Positions 51,434-62,765 are shown, numbered from the stretch's first letter. The stretch is DNA of 64,000 nt from Deltaproteobacteria bacterium (GCA_029262315.1 JAJCZP010000265.1:33758-97757), one strand, 5' to 3'. Numbers and translations are program-made. The notes: a model not told the origin generated them from the letters alone.

Positions 51434-52051
51434 ATGCGACACATTCTCATACGGGTCCCCCTCCTGGCTATCGCCATCGCCTGGGTTTTGGCGGCATCCG
51501 TCCAAGCCAATTCCAATTCGACTATCCCGGCGAACACGAGTTCGGGAGAACGGGTTCTCTGGCTGCCTGAGGGCATTCAGCAGATCCAGCGCTCGCTCGC
51601 GGGCGAAATGCGGGATCCGGCCGAGCGTGTGGAACTTGCCCAGATCGTGCACAGCGAGAGCCAGGCACTCAGCATCGATCCTCTCTACGTGCTGGCCATC
51701 ATGAAGGTCGAGAGTGGGTTTCGCGCCGACGTCGTGAGCTCACGTGGCGCGATTGGGCTTCTGCAGGTACGGCCGATCGCGGCGCGAAGCGTGATGCGTG
51801 CCGAGAGCAGCCGAGACGAGCCGGTCCAAGCCGTGCGCCTCAGCGATCCGCAGACCAACGTCGCCTACGGGCTGCGTTACCTCCAGCAGTTGGAAGAACA
51901 GTTCTCCGACCAGGAGACCGCCCTCGCAGCGTACAACATGGGCCCGACACGCGTCCGACAGCGTCTGGCCGCTCGGAAGCCCGTGCCCAAGGGGTATGCT
52001 AAGAAGGTGCTATTGACGTACCGGGCGTTCCAGGCTGGCGCCGAGTCGTAG
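51434..52051 (+). CDS. Lytic transglycosylase, SLT domain
   Basis: 205 residues. Signal peptide RHILIRVPLLAIAIAWVLAASVQA. The goose-type lysozyme-like domain covers about 75-200: IDPLYVLAIMKVESGFRADVVSSRGAIGLLQVRPIAA has the catalytic Glu (in KVESGF) and the GLLQ motif; YGLRYLQQLEEQFSDQETALAAYNMGPTRVRQRL has the AYN motif. It would cut murein glycan in the periplasm. ATG 51434 was chosen because it begins at the signal peptide; the ORF track's start is ten codons earlier. Heads the plus-strand run to ptsN. Confidence 0.88.
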   Translation: MRHILIRVPLLAIAIAWVLAASVQANSNSTIPANTSSGERVLWLPEGIQQIQRSLAGEMRDPAERVELAQIVHSESQALSIDPLYVLAIMKVESGFRADVVSSRGAIGLLQVRPIAARSVMRAESSRDEPVQAVRLSDPQTNVAYGLRYLQQLEEQFSDQETALAAYNMGPTRVRQRLAARKPVPKGYAKKVLLTYRAFQAGAES

Positions 52052-52093
52052 CGCACGCCCGGTCGCGATCCGAGATCAGAGGAGGTCGCGGCC

Positions 52094-53041
52094 ATGACCA
52101 GAGCAAGGCGCACCAAGGGCTCATCCAAGGCGGCTCCTACCGCCGAGGCGGCTGAGAAGAACGAACCGCTGCAGAGCCCCGCTCCACCTGAGGTCGTGCC
52201 CATGCCGCTTGGCCGGCGCGCCGTATTCATCGACGTCGAGAACACCAGCAGCAAGGCCGAACTCATGGGTGCGCTCGACGCCTTGGCGCTCGGCGAGGAT
52301 GGGCGCCGAGTCGAGATGACCGCGATCGGGAACTGGCGCGTGGTTGGCCAGGATCTCGGCCGCGCACTGGCCGAGCGCGGAGCACAACTCGTGCACAGCG
52401 CTCCGGTATCTAGGGTTTCGGACTGGAGCGATCTCTGGATCGCCGTTTCCGCGGGGATCTGGCTTGGGACGGCACGCCCGGGAGAGGTGCTCGAGGTGGT
52501 GTCGCACGATCGTGCGTTCGACGCCGTCGGCGACGCGGCGGCGCGTCTGGGCGTGACTTTCCGGCGGATCACCTATCGTGCCACGGCCTCGGCACCCGCA
52601 CGGAAGCGCAGTCCGCGGACCGAGAAGCGCTCGTCCTCAGCGAAGCCTCCCGCTGCGCGCCAGCTTCCCTCCGCGGCAGCGGGTGGCGAGCCAGTGGCGG
52701 CATCGGCGGATCAACTCCGGCAAGCGATCGGGGCCCTCATGGGCGGCAAGAGTGATGGTGTTTCGCTGGACATGCTGACCAGGGCGCTCAAGGAGGCCGG
52801 CTTCCAGCGGCCCCCAGGCTCGACTCGCTTGGTCACCCGGCTGCGGCGGCTGAAAGACGTCGAGGTCACGCGTGACGGACGAGTGCGGCTCACCGGAGCG
52901 AGCGTTCCAGCGCCGGCACCCGCCGCCGGGGCTGACGACAGCGCCGGGGAGCCTGCGGAGCCGCGCCGCCGCCGACCGTCACGGCGGCGCGGAGGTCGTC
53001 GACGCGGGCGACGAGGCAAGGGGACGGCCGAGGGCAGTTAG
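52094..53041 (+). CDS. NYN-domain protein with LOTUS/OST-HTH-like domain
   Basis: 315 residues. Residues about 40-170 form a NYN (PIN-like) nuclease-type domain: RRAVFIDVENTSSKAELMGAL carries the first acidic Asp and Glu, and RPGEVLEVVSHDRAFDAVGDAAARLGVTF another Asp cluster. Residues about 210-280 (LRQAIGALMGGKSDGVSLDMLTRALKEAGFQ, then VTRDGRVRLTG) look like an OST-HTH/LOTUS RNA-binding winged helix. The tail (RRRRPSRRRGGRRRGRRG) is strongly basic. This suggests an RNA-processing or RNA-decay protein. Shine-Dalgarno GAGGAGGT lies upstream. Targets unknown. Confidence 0.82.
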   Translation: MTRARRTKGSSKAAPTAEAAEKNEPLQSPAPPEVVPMPLGRRAVFIDVENTSSKAELMGALDALALGEDGRRVEMTAIGNWRVVGQDLGRALAERGAQLVHSAPVSRVSDWSDLWIAVSAGIWLGTARPGEVLEVVSHDRAFDAVGDAAARLGVTFRRITYRATASAPARKRSPRTEKRSSSAKPPAARQLPSAAAGGEPVAASADQLRQAIGALMGGKSDGVSLDMLTRALKEAGFQRPPGSTRLVTRLRRLKDVEVTRDGRVRLTGASVPAPAPAAGADDSAGEPAEPRRRRPSRRRGGRRRGRRGKGTAEGS

Positions 53042-53066
53042 GCGCTCGGAGTAGTATGGTCGCGGA

Positions 53067-54836
53067 GTGGGGGAGTTGCCTGGCAGCCCGCGCGCTGGTG
53101 AGAAGACGCGCACATTGTGGATCGCCGTCGCGCTTGCTGTGGCGGTTGTCGCGGCCTACCTCCCCGCGCTCGATGGCGAGTTCCTAGGCTGGGACGATAA
53201 CCTCTACGTCACCGAGAATCCTCACATTCGCGACGGACTGTCGGCCGAGACGGTTCGCGCCGTCGTCAGCACCGTACACACCGGCAATTGGATTCCGCTG
53301 ACGTGGTTGTCGCACGCCCTCGACCTCGAGTTGTACGGGCTCGAGCCGCGAGGGCACCATGCGACCGCGCTCGCGCTGCACGTGGCGAACACGATCCTGC
53401 TGTTGCTGATTCTTTGCCAGATGACCGGTGCGATCTGGCAGAGCGCCGTCGTCGCGGCGTTGTTTGGGCTCCATCCCATCCACGTCGAGTCGGTCGCGTG
53501 GGTTTCCGAGCGGAAGGACGTCCTGAGTACGGCATTCTGGCTGCTCGCGACGCTGGCCTACCTACGGTGGGTTCGCCGCCCGTCGGGCGCCCGATGGGGA
53601 GCCGTGGTTGTGGCGTTCGGGTTGGGGTTGCTTGCCAAACCCATGCTGATGACGTTTCCCTGCACCCTGCTTCTCCTCGATTCGTGGCCGCTGCGCCGGT
53701 TGTCGTGGCAGGCTGTCAGGGAAAAGCTGAGCCTCTTCGCGCTGGCGTTGACGATCGGGGGCGTCGCGTTCGTCGCGCAGCGGTCGGCGGGCGCCATGGA
53801 GTTGGCATCGCTGGTGGGTCCAGCCGATCGTGTGGCCAACGCGGTCGTATCGTATGTCCGCTATCTCGGTCTCGCGTTGTGGCCGGTGGGCCTTTCGCCC
53901 TGGTATTCGCATCCCGTGATCGAGGGGCCGCCGCTGGCACCTATGCAGATCGTCGGGGCCGCGGGTTTGCTGGCGGCGCTGAGCGGGCTCGCGATCGCCA
54001 CCCGCCAGCGTTGGCCGTATCTGCTGGTTGGTTGGCTGTGGTACCTGGGAACACTCTTGCCGGTGATCGGGCTGATCCACTTCGGGGCGCACGGGATGGC
54101 GGACCGGTACACCTACGTCCCGATGATCGGCCTCGCCATCGCCGTAGTCTGGGCTGGCGGAGGCGTGGTGGAGTGGGTCGGTGGCGTGATGGGGCGGGTC
54201 GGTGGCGTGGTGGGGTGGGTCGGTGGCGGCGCGCGATCGATCGCCGCGGCGCTCGTCGTTGCGTTGCTCGTCGGACTTGCGGCCGCGACGTGGCGTCAGT
54301 CGCAGGTCTGGCACGATTCGACGACCTTCTGGACCTCGACGATCGAGCGTAACCCGCGTTCGGGCGTCGGACACTACGCGCTGGCCAACATCTATACGCA
54401 GCAGCATCGTGTTCCCGAGGCCATGGCCCACTATCGGCGTGCACTCGAACTCCGCCCGGATCCGTGGAAGTGGCATGTGGAACTGGCCGAGCTGGCGTAC
54501 CGCCACGGTGACCGGGCAACGGCGCAGGCGCACTACGAACTCGCCATCGAGCGCCGGCCGGACGACGCCGTACTGCACGCGGGTCTTGGGAACGTCCTGA
54601 TGCAGGCGCGCCACGATATCGAGGCCCGCCGCCACCTCGAGCGGGCCATCGAGCTCCATCCCGATTTCGCCCAGGCCTACGATCATCTAGGAATAGTGCT
54701 GCAGCGAGCGGGGGAGCGGCGCGAGGCTATCCGTGCCTTCCGCGCCGCGCTTGCGATCGACCCAGGCCTTGCGTCCGCCCGTGCGAATCTGAACATGGTC
54801 CTATCCTCCATGCCCAAAGAAGACCGAGCTGAATGA
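53067..54836 (+). CDS. TMTC-like membrane protein with C-terminal TPR repeats
   Basis: 589 residues. Residues about 15-415 are membrane helices with LPALDGEFLGWDDNLYVTENPHIRDG in the first loop (DD acidic pair), LSHALDLELYGLEPRGHHATALALH, FGLHPIHVESVAWVSERKDVLS and FGAHGMADRYTYVPMIG, the motif set of TMTC-type O-mannosyltransferase-like proteins. Residues about 430-580 hold TPR units (GVGHYALANIYTQQHRVPEAMAHYRRALEL and later copies). A 21-base tandem repeat near 54162 makes Gly/Val-rich heptads between the domains. GTG start. kdsB overlaps its stop (ATGA), an unexpected pairing. Activity inferred. Confidence 0.8.
   Translation: MGELPGSPRAGEKTRTLWIAVALAVAVVAAYLPALDGEFLGWDDNLYVTENPHIRDGLSAETVRAVVSTVHTGNWIPLTWLSHALDLELYGLEPRGHHATALALHVANTILLLLILCQMTGAIWQSAVVAALFGLHPIHVESVAWVSERKDVLSTAFWLLATLAYLRWVRRPSGARWGAVVVAFGLGLLAKPMLMTFPCTLLLLDSWPLRRLSWQAVREKLSLFALALTIGGVAFVAQRSAGAMELASLVGPADRVANAVVSYVRYLGLALWPVGLSPWYSHPVIEGPPLAPMQIVGAAGLLAALSGLAIATRQRWPYLLVGWLWYLGTLLPVIGLIHFGAHGMADRYTYVPMIGLAIAVVWAGGGVVEWVGGVMGRVGGVVGWVGGGARSIAAALVVALLVGLAAATWRQSQVWHDSTTFWTSTIERNPRSGVGHYALANIYTQQHRVPEAMAHYRRALELRPDPWKWHVELAELAYRHGDRATAQAHYELAIERRPDDAVLHAGLGNVLMQARHDIEARRHLERAIELHPDFAQAYDHLGIVLQRAGERREAIRAFRAALAIDPGLASARANLNMVLSSMPKEDRAE
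54162..54224 (+). repeat. 21-base tandem repeat inside the TMTC-like gene
   Basis: Three copies of GGCGTGGTGGAGTGGGTCGGT with small changes. Each keeps the reading frame and encodes a heptad GVVEWVG-like unit (GVVEWVG, GVMGRVG, GVVGWVG) in a periplasmic or loop region just before the last membrane segment. Confidence 0.85.
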
Positions 54837-55567
54837 CCAAGACGGTCGCCATCATCCCGGCACGGTACGGATCGTCCCGACTTCCTGGGAAGCCTCTCGA
54901 GCAGATTGGTGGCCGCCCGATGATTCAGCGTGTGTACGAACAGACTCTGGCGGCGGAAGGGATCGGGCGGGTGCTCGTGGCGACGGATGATGCCCGCATC
55001 GCGGCCGCGGTGCGCGCCTTTGGGGGCGAGCTGGCCATCACTGGGGAGCACGCGACCGGCACGGATCGGCTGGCGGAGGTCGCGGGGACGTTGGACGCCG
55101 AGATCGTCGTCAACGTGCAGGGCGACCTGCCACTGATCGAGCCGGCCACCATCGCCCGCTGCGTGCGGCCACTCCACGACGATCCGAAGGCCGGGATGGC
55201 GAGTCCGATGACGCCCATTCGTGACCACACCGAGTTCGAGAATCCTCACGTCGTCAAGGTCGTGGTCGACGGCGAGGGCTGTGCCCTCTACTTTTCCAGA
55301 AGCCCGGTGCCCTATTGGCGAGGCGGAATGCCCGCCGGCGTGGTCGGCCGGCGCCATATCGGCATCTACGCCTATCGCCGGCCCCTGTTGCTGGAGCTCG
55401 CGCGGGCGCCGCGATCGGCTCTCGAGCAGGCCGAAGAGCTGGAACAGCTGCGCGCACTGGAGCGGGGAGTGCGCATTCGCATGATCGAAGTTGACAGTGC
55501 GCCTCCGGAGGTGGATACACCGGAAGACCTCGCGCGGGTGCGGCGCATAGTGGAGGGATCCGGATGA
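54833..55567 (+). CDS. kdsB: 3-deoxy-manno-octulosonate cytidylyltransferase
   Basis: 244 residues, the usual KdsB length. It activates Kdo as CMP-Kdo for lipid A-core assembly in the cytosol. The nucleotide-binding start AIIPARYGSSRLPGKPLEQIGGRPMIQRVYEQ is diagnostic, followed by VVNVQGDLPLIEP and YFSRSPVPYWRGG. HIGIYAYRRPLLLELA and VDTPEDLARVRRI complete the family pattern. ATG overlaps the stop of the TMTC-like gene. Followed by pyrG, which supplies its CTP substrate. Confidence 0.95.
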   Translation: MTKTVAIIPARYGSSRLPGKPLEQIGGRPMIQRVYEQTLAAEGIGRVLVATDDARIAAAVRAFGGELAITGEHATGTDRLAEVAGTLDAEIVVNVQGDLPLIEPATIARCVRPLHDDPKAGMASPMTPIRDHTEFENPHVVKVVVDGEGCALYFSRSPVPYWRGGMPAGVVGRRHIGIYAYRRPLLLELARAPRSALEQAEELEQLRALERGVRIRMIEVDSAPPEVDTPEDLARVRRIVEGSG

Positions 55568-55614
55568 GCATGAGGAATTCACATCCCCGTACGAGCCGTC
55601 TCGGCAACCCCTGA

Positions 55615-57273
<1,659 letters not shown>

Positions 57274-57276
57274 CAG

Positions 57277-58113
57277 GTGGCGGATCAGCACGCAGTTCAG
57301 GTTGGCCCTGTTACATTCTCGGCCTCGGCTCCGTTGGCTTTGATTGCCGGCCCGTGTGTCATCGAGAGCCGAGACTCCACGTTGCGCCATGCCGAGCGGC
57401 TACGCGATCTCACGCGCCAGCTCGGCGTACCGTTCGTGTTCAAGTCGTCGTTCGACAAGGCCAACCGGACCTCGGGCGCGAGTTTTCGCGGTCTGGGGAT
57501 GGACGCCGGACTGGCGATCCTGGACGAGGTGCGGCGCGAGCTCGGCGTGCCCGTGCTCACCGACATCCATGAGACGGCCCAGGTGCCGGCGGTCGCCGCA
57601 TCCGTCGACGTCCTGCAGACCCCGGCATTTCTCTGTCGCCAGACAGATTTTCTGGCGGCGGTCGTTGCGAGTGGGAAGCCGGTCAACGTGAAGAAAGGGC
57701 AGTTCTTGTCTCCGGTCGAGATGGAGCATGTGATTGCCAAAGCGACCTCGGGTGACAATCAACAGATTCTCGTCACCGAGCGCGGTACGAGTTTCGGCTA
57801 TCAAAATCTGGTGGTCGACATGCGCTCGCTCGCGATCCTGCGCGGCTTCGGCTATCCGGTCGTCTTCGATGCGACCCACAGCGTGCAGCTTCCCGGTGGT
57901 GCCGGGGGCGCTTCGAGTGGGCAGCGCGAGTTCGTTCCGACACTAGCGCGTGCCGCGGTGGCCGCGGGCGTTGCCGGCGTCTTCATGGAAGTGCACGAGG
58001 ATCCGGATCGCGCGCTCAGCGACGGTCCGAATTCGGTGCGGCTGGACGCGTTGCCGGCTCTTCTCGCGCAGCTCGTCGCGCTCGATCGGATCGTGAAGCA
58101 ATGGGACGTGTGA
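57277..58113 (+). CDS. kdsA: 3-deoxy-8-phosphooctulonate synthase
   Basis: 278 residues. It condenses PEP with arabinose-5-phosphate to Kdo-8-phosphate. Conserved segments: [85 protein letters not shown] and [13 protein letters not shown]. The Cys in AGPCVIES, where E. coli has Asn, marks the metal-dependent class II form (family knowledge). GTG start three bases after pyrG; the end overlaps kdsD by 13 bases. Confidence 0.95.
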   Translation: MADQHAVQVGPVTFSASAPLALIAGPCVIESRDSTLRHAERLRDLTRQLGVPFVFKSSFDKANRTSGASFRGLGMDAGLAILDEVRRELGVPVLTDIHETAQVPAVAASVDVLQTPAFLCRQTDFLAAVVASGKPVNVKKGQFLSPVEMEHVIAKATSGDNQQILVTERGTSFGYQNLVVDMRSLAILRGFGYPVVFDATHSVQLPGGAGGASSGQREFVPTLARAAVAAGVAGVFMEVHEDPDRALSDGPNSVRLDALPALLAQLVALDRIVKQWDV

Positions 58114-59090
58114 AGCAGGCGGGCGCACCCGCGCAGAGTCTCGGGCACGCACGTCGTGTGCTGGCGATCGAGTCGGCGGCGATCGATGCCGTATCCAATC
58201 GTCTCGACGAGGCATTCGTCCAGGCGGTCGACCTCATGGCCGCCTCCCAAGGGAAGATCGTCGTGACGGGCATGGGGAAGTCCGGACACATCTGTCGGAA
58301 GATCGCCGCGACGCTCGCGAGTACTGGAACCCCCTCGTTCTTTCTGCACTCGGCGGAAGCACTGCACGGGGATCTCGGGATGCTTGCCCGTCAGGACCTG
58401 GTACTGGCGATTTCGAATAGCGGTGAGACCCGCGAGGTCATCGACCTCCTGCCGGCGACCAAACGCCTCGGCGTGCCGCTGGTCGTGTTGACAGGAGACC
58501 CCGGCTCCACGCTTGGACGTGCCGCCGACGTGGTCCTCGACGTGAGCGTCGCCGAGGAGGCGTGTCCGATGGGCCTGGCGCCGACTGCGAGTACGACCGT
58601 CACCCTCGCGCTTGGTGATGCGCTGGCCGTTGTGCTTCTCCAGCAGCGCGGTTTTCGCTCTGAAGATTTCGCGACGCTGCATCCTGCGGGTGCGCTCGGA
58701 CGGAAGCTCCTTCGGGTCGCGGATCTCATGCACGTTGGTGCCGCGGTGCCGACGGTCGCGCTCGACGCCCCCATGCGCGACGTGTTGTCGGCGATTGGCT
58801 CCAAGGGATTGGGCACTACGTGTGTCGTTGATGCTGGTGGGGCACTTGCCGGTGTTGTGACCGATGGCGATGTGCGGCGGGCGCTCGCGGATGCGGAGGA
58901 TACTCTTGCGCGGACGGCGGCGAGTGTGATGAACGCCGCGCCGAAGACCATACCGGGGGACGCGTTGGCGGCGACCGCCGTCGCCCTCATGGAGCGGCAC
59001 GCGATCACGTCCCTGGTCATCGTCGACGATGCCAAGCGCCCCCTTGGCCTCATTCACCTTCACGACCTGCTGCGGGCGGGGGTCGTCTAG
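58101..59090 (+). CDS. kdsD: Arabinose-5-phosphate isomerase
   Basis: 329 residues. It isomerises ribulose-5-phosphate to arabinose-5-phosphate, the KdsA substrate. The SIS domain has [40 protein letters not shown] and [17 protein letters not shown]. Two CBS motifs follow ([24 protein letters not shown]..., [19 protein letters not shown]...[11 protein letters not shown]). This SIS-CBS-CBS order fits KdsD/KpsF; paralogues cannot be separated by sequence alone. The start overlaps kdsA, so the proteins of the Kdo path are coupled. Confidence 0.93.
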   Translation: MGRVKQAGAPAQSLGHARRVLAIESAAIDAVSNRLDEAFVQAVDLMAASQGKIVVTGMGKSGHICRKIAATLASTGTPSFFLHSAEALHGDLGMLARQDLVLAISNSGETREVIDLLPATKRLGVPLVVLTGDPGSTLGRAADVVLDVSVAEEACPMGLAPTASTTVTLALGDALAVVLLQQRGFRSEDFATLHPAGALGRKLLRVADLMHVGAAVPTVALDAPMRDVLSAIGSKGLGTTCVVDAGGALAGVVTDGDVRRALADAEDTLARTAASVMNAAPKTIPGDALAATAVALMERHAITSLVIVDDAKRPLGLIHLHDLLRAGVV

Positions 59091-59226
59091 GCGGGTGTCG
59101 CTGGGTCTCGATCTCGCGTCGTGGGTCGGCGGAATGGGTCTGGTGTCAGTCCCGTCGTTGGAAGGTGGGACGCCTCCAGCAAGGCCATGACTTTACTATG
59201 TGGATGCTGGATGGTACTCTTTTTGC

Positions 59227-59862
59227 ATGCCGCGTGTCTCCCGCCCATTCTTCAACCGCCGAAGGGTGCGAACCGGGCTCGGGATCGTTCTCCTGCTGTC
59301 GGTTGGGGGGATCGGCGTACAGCTGATCCGGAGCCAGTGGGCCCAGTACCTCCGCAAGCTGAGTACGGGAGACATCATCGAACTCCTGCCCGAGGTCGCC
59401 CAGCGTATTCAGAATTTCCGCCGGGTGAAGATGGAGGGGGATCGGATGGCTTGGGAGGTGGCCGCGCGCGAGGCGCGCTACTTCGAGGAAGAGGACGCGA
59501 TCGTCGTGACCGATCCGAAGGTGAGCTTCTACCTGGAGGAGGGGGACGGTGCCATTTCAGTCTCCGGGGCCACCGGAAGGATCGTGCTGAATGGTCGTGA
59601 AATGGATCGCGCTGAGCTGGAAGGCGGCATCGAGGTGCGATTTCGTGACTATCTGGTCCAAACTGAGCTTGCGGTCTACGACCGCGAGCTTGGCACCGTG
59701 GTTTCGCCGCAAGAGGTATCCGTCACGAGTGAGGGATTGACGCTTACCGGTGGTGCCATGACGGTCGAGATGGATGCGCAAAAGATGCGGATCGACGGGG
59801 CGGTCGAGACGGTGTTTCGCGATTCCGGAAAGAAGGAGGGGGCCGATGCGGGGTCGATGTGA
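59227..59862 (+). CDS. lptC: LPS export protein LptC
   Basis: 211 residues. One N-terminal membrane anchor (GLGIVLLLSVGGIGVQLI) followed by a periplasmic beta-jellyroll-like domain (MAWEVAAREARYFEEEDAIVVTDPKVSFYLEEGDG and repeated strands). The identification rests on shape, weak LptC-like pattern and position directly before lptA and lptB. LptC couples the inner-membrane LptBFG pump to LptA. I chose ATG 59227; a GTG at 59266 is possible and would also leave a full anchor. A 136-base gap separates it from kdsD. Its stop is 16 bases into the start region of lptA. Confidence 0.82.
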   Translation: MPRVSRPFFNRRRVRTGLGIVLLLSVGGIGVQLIRSQWAQYLRKLSTGDIIELLPEVAQRIQNFRRVKMEGDRMAWEVAAREARYFEEEDAIVVTDPKVSFYLEEGDGAISVSGATGRIVLNGREMDRAELEGGIEVRFRDYLVQTELAVYDRELGTVVSPQEVSVTSEGLTLTGGAMTVEMDAQKMRIDGAVETVFRDSGKKEGADAGSM

Positions 59863-60550
59863 CGCGCTCCTGATTGCACTCGCCATGCTCGGCCTGGTCG
59901 TACCCGCGGTGTGGGCCGAGGAGGACGCTTCCGATTCCCCCTTTGGCGCGTTGTCGGCACGGTCGCAAGACGGTCCGATCACGATCAAGTCGGATTCTCT
60001 CGAGCTCGACTATCGAGCGGCGACATTGACGTATCTAGGGAACGTCCATGTGACCCAGGGCGACATGGTGCTCACGAGCGACCGGTTGGCGATCGCGTTT
60101 CACCAGGGCGTGCTCGACGGAGGCGTCCCCGCGTCGGAGGAGCAGGAACCAAGTGGTCGCGCCCGTGACCGTATTCGGGAGATCGTCGCCGATGGCCACG
60201 TCCGCATCGAGCAGGAGCAGCGGGTCGCGACTGGCAAGCGCGCCGTGTTCGATCACGGCAAGCAGACCATCGTGCTGAGCGACAACGCGGTGCTCGAGGA
60301 AGGACCAAATCAGGTAAGTGGCGAGCGGATCGTCGTGTATCTGAACGAGCAGCGGAGCGTCATCGAGAGCGGCGCGAAGGCCCGGGTCCAGGCCGTATTG
60401 TACCCGGAGACGGTCGACGAGGAGGCCATCGCCGAGGCCGAGAAGCCGCCGGCACCGGATGTTCAGGCCGAGGCCGAGGTCGAGGGACCCGACGCCCTGG
60501 CTGCCACTGGAGAGCGCCCGACCCTCGATACGGGAGACGTCCCGCGATGA
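59846..60550 (+). CDS. lptA: LPS transport protein LptA
   Basis: 234 residues. Signal peptide [22 protein letters not shown]. The OstA-like domain starts [42 protein letters not shown], the typical LptA pattern, with later strands [22 protein letters not shown] and [22 protein letters not shown]. An acidic Ala/Glu/Pro-rich tail of about 50 residues follows, longer than in E. coli LptA. It bridges the periplasm. ATG 59846 is preceded by AGAAGGAGGGGG. The next gene's start overlaps its stop. Confidence 0.9.
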   Translation: MRGRCDALLIALAMLGLVVPAVWAEEDASDSPFGALSARSQDGPITIKSDSLELDYRAATLTYLGNVHVTQGDMVLTSDRLAIAFHQGVLDGGVPASEEQEPSGRARDRIREIVADGHVRIEQEQRVATGKRAVFDHGKQTIVLSDNAVLEEGPNQVSGERIVVYLNEQRSVIESGAKARVQAVLYPETVDEEAIAEAEKPPAPDVQAEAEVEGPDALAATGERPTLDTGDVPR

Positions 60551-61281
60551 CGAAGCCGGTCGCTCTGTTGACGGCGGAGGGAATCGACAAGTCGTTCGGT
60601 GGGCGCAAGGTGCTTGGTGGAGTCTCGATCCGCGTTGCGGGTGGAGAGGTCGTCGGGCTGCTCGGCCCGAACGGTGCCGGCAAGACGACCACCTTTTACA
60701 GCATCGTCGGTCTGGTCCGACCCGACGCTGGGAAGGTCCAGCTCGACGGTCGAGATCTCACCGATCTGCCGATGTATCAGCGTGCCCGGGCGGGCATTAG
60801 CTACCTGCCTCAAGAGGCTTCGGTGTTTCGCAAGCTGACCGTGCAAGACAACATCATGGCAATACTGGAGACCTTGCCGATTTCTGCCGAAGAACGTCAG
60901 GTGCGCCTCTGGAAACTACTCGAAGAGCTCAGCATCGCTCATCTGGCGAAGACCAAGGCATATGCTTTGTCAGGTGGCGAGCGTCGGCGTCTCGAGATCA
61001 CCCGGGCCCTCGTCATCTCGCCAACCTTCATGCTTCTGGATGAGCCCTTCGCTGGCATCGATCCCATCGCGGTGCTCGATATTCAGACCATCGTTCGGCA
61101 GTTGCGCGATCGTGGGATCGGCGTGTTGATCACCGACCACAACGTTCGCGAGACCCTGGGCATCTGCGACCGAGCCTACATTCTGAACGAGGGTGCGATT
61201 CTCGAAGAGGGTGTTCCGACGCACCTCGCGGCGAGCCAACAGGCACGCGAACTCTATCTCGGGGAGCGCTTCAGCCTCTAA
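60547..61281 (+). CDS. lptB: LPS export ABC ATPase LptB
   Basis: 244 residues. Walker [21 protein letters not shown] signature [17 protein letters not shown], Walker [17 protein letters not shown] and H-loop [10 protein letters not shown] are all intact. The Q-loop [23 protein letters not shown] is the LptB pattern. It drives LPS extraction with LptF and LptG, which are not in this window. ATG overlaps the lptA stop (ATGA), and rpoN follows after two bases. Confidence 0.96.
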   Translation: MTKPVALLTAEGIDKSFGGRKVLGGVSIRVAGGEVVGLLGPNGAGKTTTFYSIVGLVRPDAGKVQLDGRDLTDLPMYQRARAGISYLPQEASVFRKLTVQDNIMAILETLPISAEERQVRLWKLLEELSIAHLAKTKAYALSGGERRRLEITRALVISPTFMLLDEPFAGIDPIAVLDIQTIVRQLRDRGIGVLITDHNVRETLGICDRAYILNEGAILEEGVPTHLAASQQARELYLGERFSL

Positions 61282-61283
61282 CC

Positions 61284-62765
61284 ATGGCACTCGAAACCAA
61301 ACTCTACCAGAAGCTGACGCAGCAGTTGGTCATGACGCCGCAGCTGCGCATGGCCATCAAGATTCTCCAGGTCGGTCGGATGGAGCTCGAGGCGTTGATC
61401 GTCGACGAGATGGCACAGAATCCCGTGCTCGAGGAGTCCGCGGAGAGCGTCGAAGAGCCCAAGCTCGAAACCGAGGTGCCGACCGTCGATGGACAAGATG
61501 GCCCTGCGGCTTCCAGTGAGGAATGGCAGCCATCCGCCGACGCCGCGCCCGAGGTCTCCAAAGCCGACGAACTCGGCGAAATTGACTGGAAGGACTACGT
61601 CGAGAACTACGGCAATGATTTCCACTCTGCGCCGTCGGGAAGTCGTATCGACCGCGACGACGACAAACGTCCAGGGCTCGAGAACGCGCTCGTCGACAAC
61701 AACTCCCTGACCGAGCACCTCATGTGGCAGCTACGGCTGGCCGATGTGAGCGATGCCGATCGCATGTTGGGGGCAATGCTGATCGCCAGTCTCGACGGCG
61801 ACGGTTACCTACGGCTACCCCTCGAAGAGCTCGCGTTCATGGGCGCCGTCGAGCTCGTCGACGTCGAGCGCGTACTGCATCACGTGCAGACCTACGATCC
61901 CCCCGGCGTCGCCTCGCAATCGTTGGCCGAATGCCTCCTGACCCAGCTCCGGCAGCGCGGCCTCGCCGACACGCTGGCCGCGACCCTGATCCGGGATCAC
62001 CTGCCGGCGCTCGAGGGGAGACGATTCGACAAGCTGTCGCGGGAGTTGAAGGTTTCGATGCCTGAAATCGCCGAGGCGCAGCGGGTCATCGGATCTTTGG
62101 AGCCGAAACCCGGCCGCGACTACGGCGACGGGGACATTCGTTACATCACGCCCGATGTGTACATTCACAAGGTCGCCGACGAGCTGGTCATCACGCTGAA
62201 TGACGAAGGGCTCCCGCGTCTGCGGATCAGCCAATTCTATCGTCAGGTCCTCGGGCGCGGAGAGGCGACGGAGGCCAAAGGCTACATTCAGGACAAGGTG
62301 CGGGCCGCCGCATGGCTCATCAAGAGCATCCATCAGCGCCAGCGGACGCTCTACATGGTCGCGCAGTCCATCATCAAGTTTCAGCGCGAGTTCTTCGACC
62401 ATGGCGTTTCGCATCTCCGCCCTCTGGTCCTCAAGGATGTGGCCAACGACATTGGCATGCACGAGTCGACCGTGAGTCGTGCGACCGCCAACAAGTACGC
62501 GCACACGCCGCAGGGTATCTTCGAGCTCAAGTATTTCTTTACCTCGAGCTTGCGGAGTACGGATGGTGAGGACGTCTCCGCGGAGAGCGTTCGCAAGAAG
62601 ATTCGCGAGATCATCGGGGCCGAGGATCCGAAGAGTCCCTTCAGCGATCAGTCGATCGCCGAGCATCTGGCGAAGGACCACATTGATATTGCCCGCCGAA
62701 CCGTTGCAAAGTATCGAGAGTTGATGGGCATTCTGCCCTCGTCCAAACGCAAACAATTCTGCTGA
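61284..62765 (+). CDS. rpoN: RNA polymerase sigma-54 factor
   Basis: 493 residues. Region I is the Gln-rich activator-interacting helix YQKLTQQLVMTPQLRMAIKILQ. Region II is acidic. The core-binding part follows, then the HTH ELKVSMPEIAEAQRVIGSL area and the RpoN box ARRTVAKYRELMGILPSSKRK near the C-terminus that contacts the -24 element. The complete set shows a functional sigma54. Placement after lptB and before hpf-ptsN is a conserved Gram-negative order. ATG start. Confidence 0.96.
   Translation: MALETKLYQKLTQQLVMTPQLRMAIKILQVGRMELEALIVDEMAQNPVLEESAESVEEPKLETEVPTVDGQDGPAASSEEWQPSADAAPEVSKADELGEIDWKDYVENYGNDFHSAPSGSRIDRDDDKRPGLENALVDNNSLTEHLMWQLRLADVSDADRMLGAMLIASLDGDGYLRLPLEELAFMGAVELVDVERVLHHVQTYDPPGVASQSLAECLLTQLRQRGLADTLAATLIRDHLPALEGRRFDKLSRELKVSMPEIAEAQRVIGSLEPKPGRDYGDGDIRYITPDVYIHKVADELVITLNDEGLPRLRISQFYRQVLGRGEATEAKGYIQDKVRAAAWLIKSIHQRQRTLYMVAQSIIKFQREFFDHGVSHLRPLVLKDVANDIGMHESTVSRATANKYAHTPQGIFELKYFFTSSLRSTDGEDVSAESVRKKIREIIGAEDPKSPFSDQSIAEHLAKDHIDIARRTVAKYRELMGILPSSKRKQFC

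Noticed and set aside
59192-59220. TTTACT-17-TACTCT as a sigma70 promoter for lptC
   Set aside because: Only four and three of six matches; too weak to list as a promoter.
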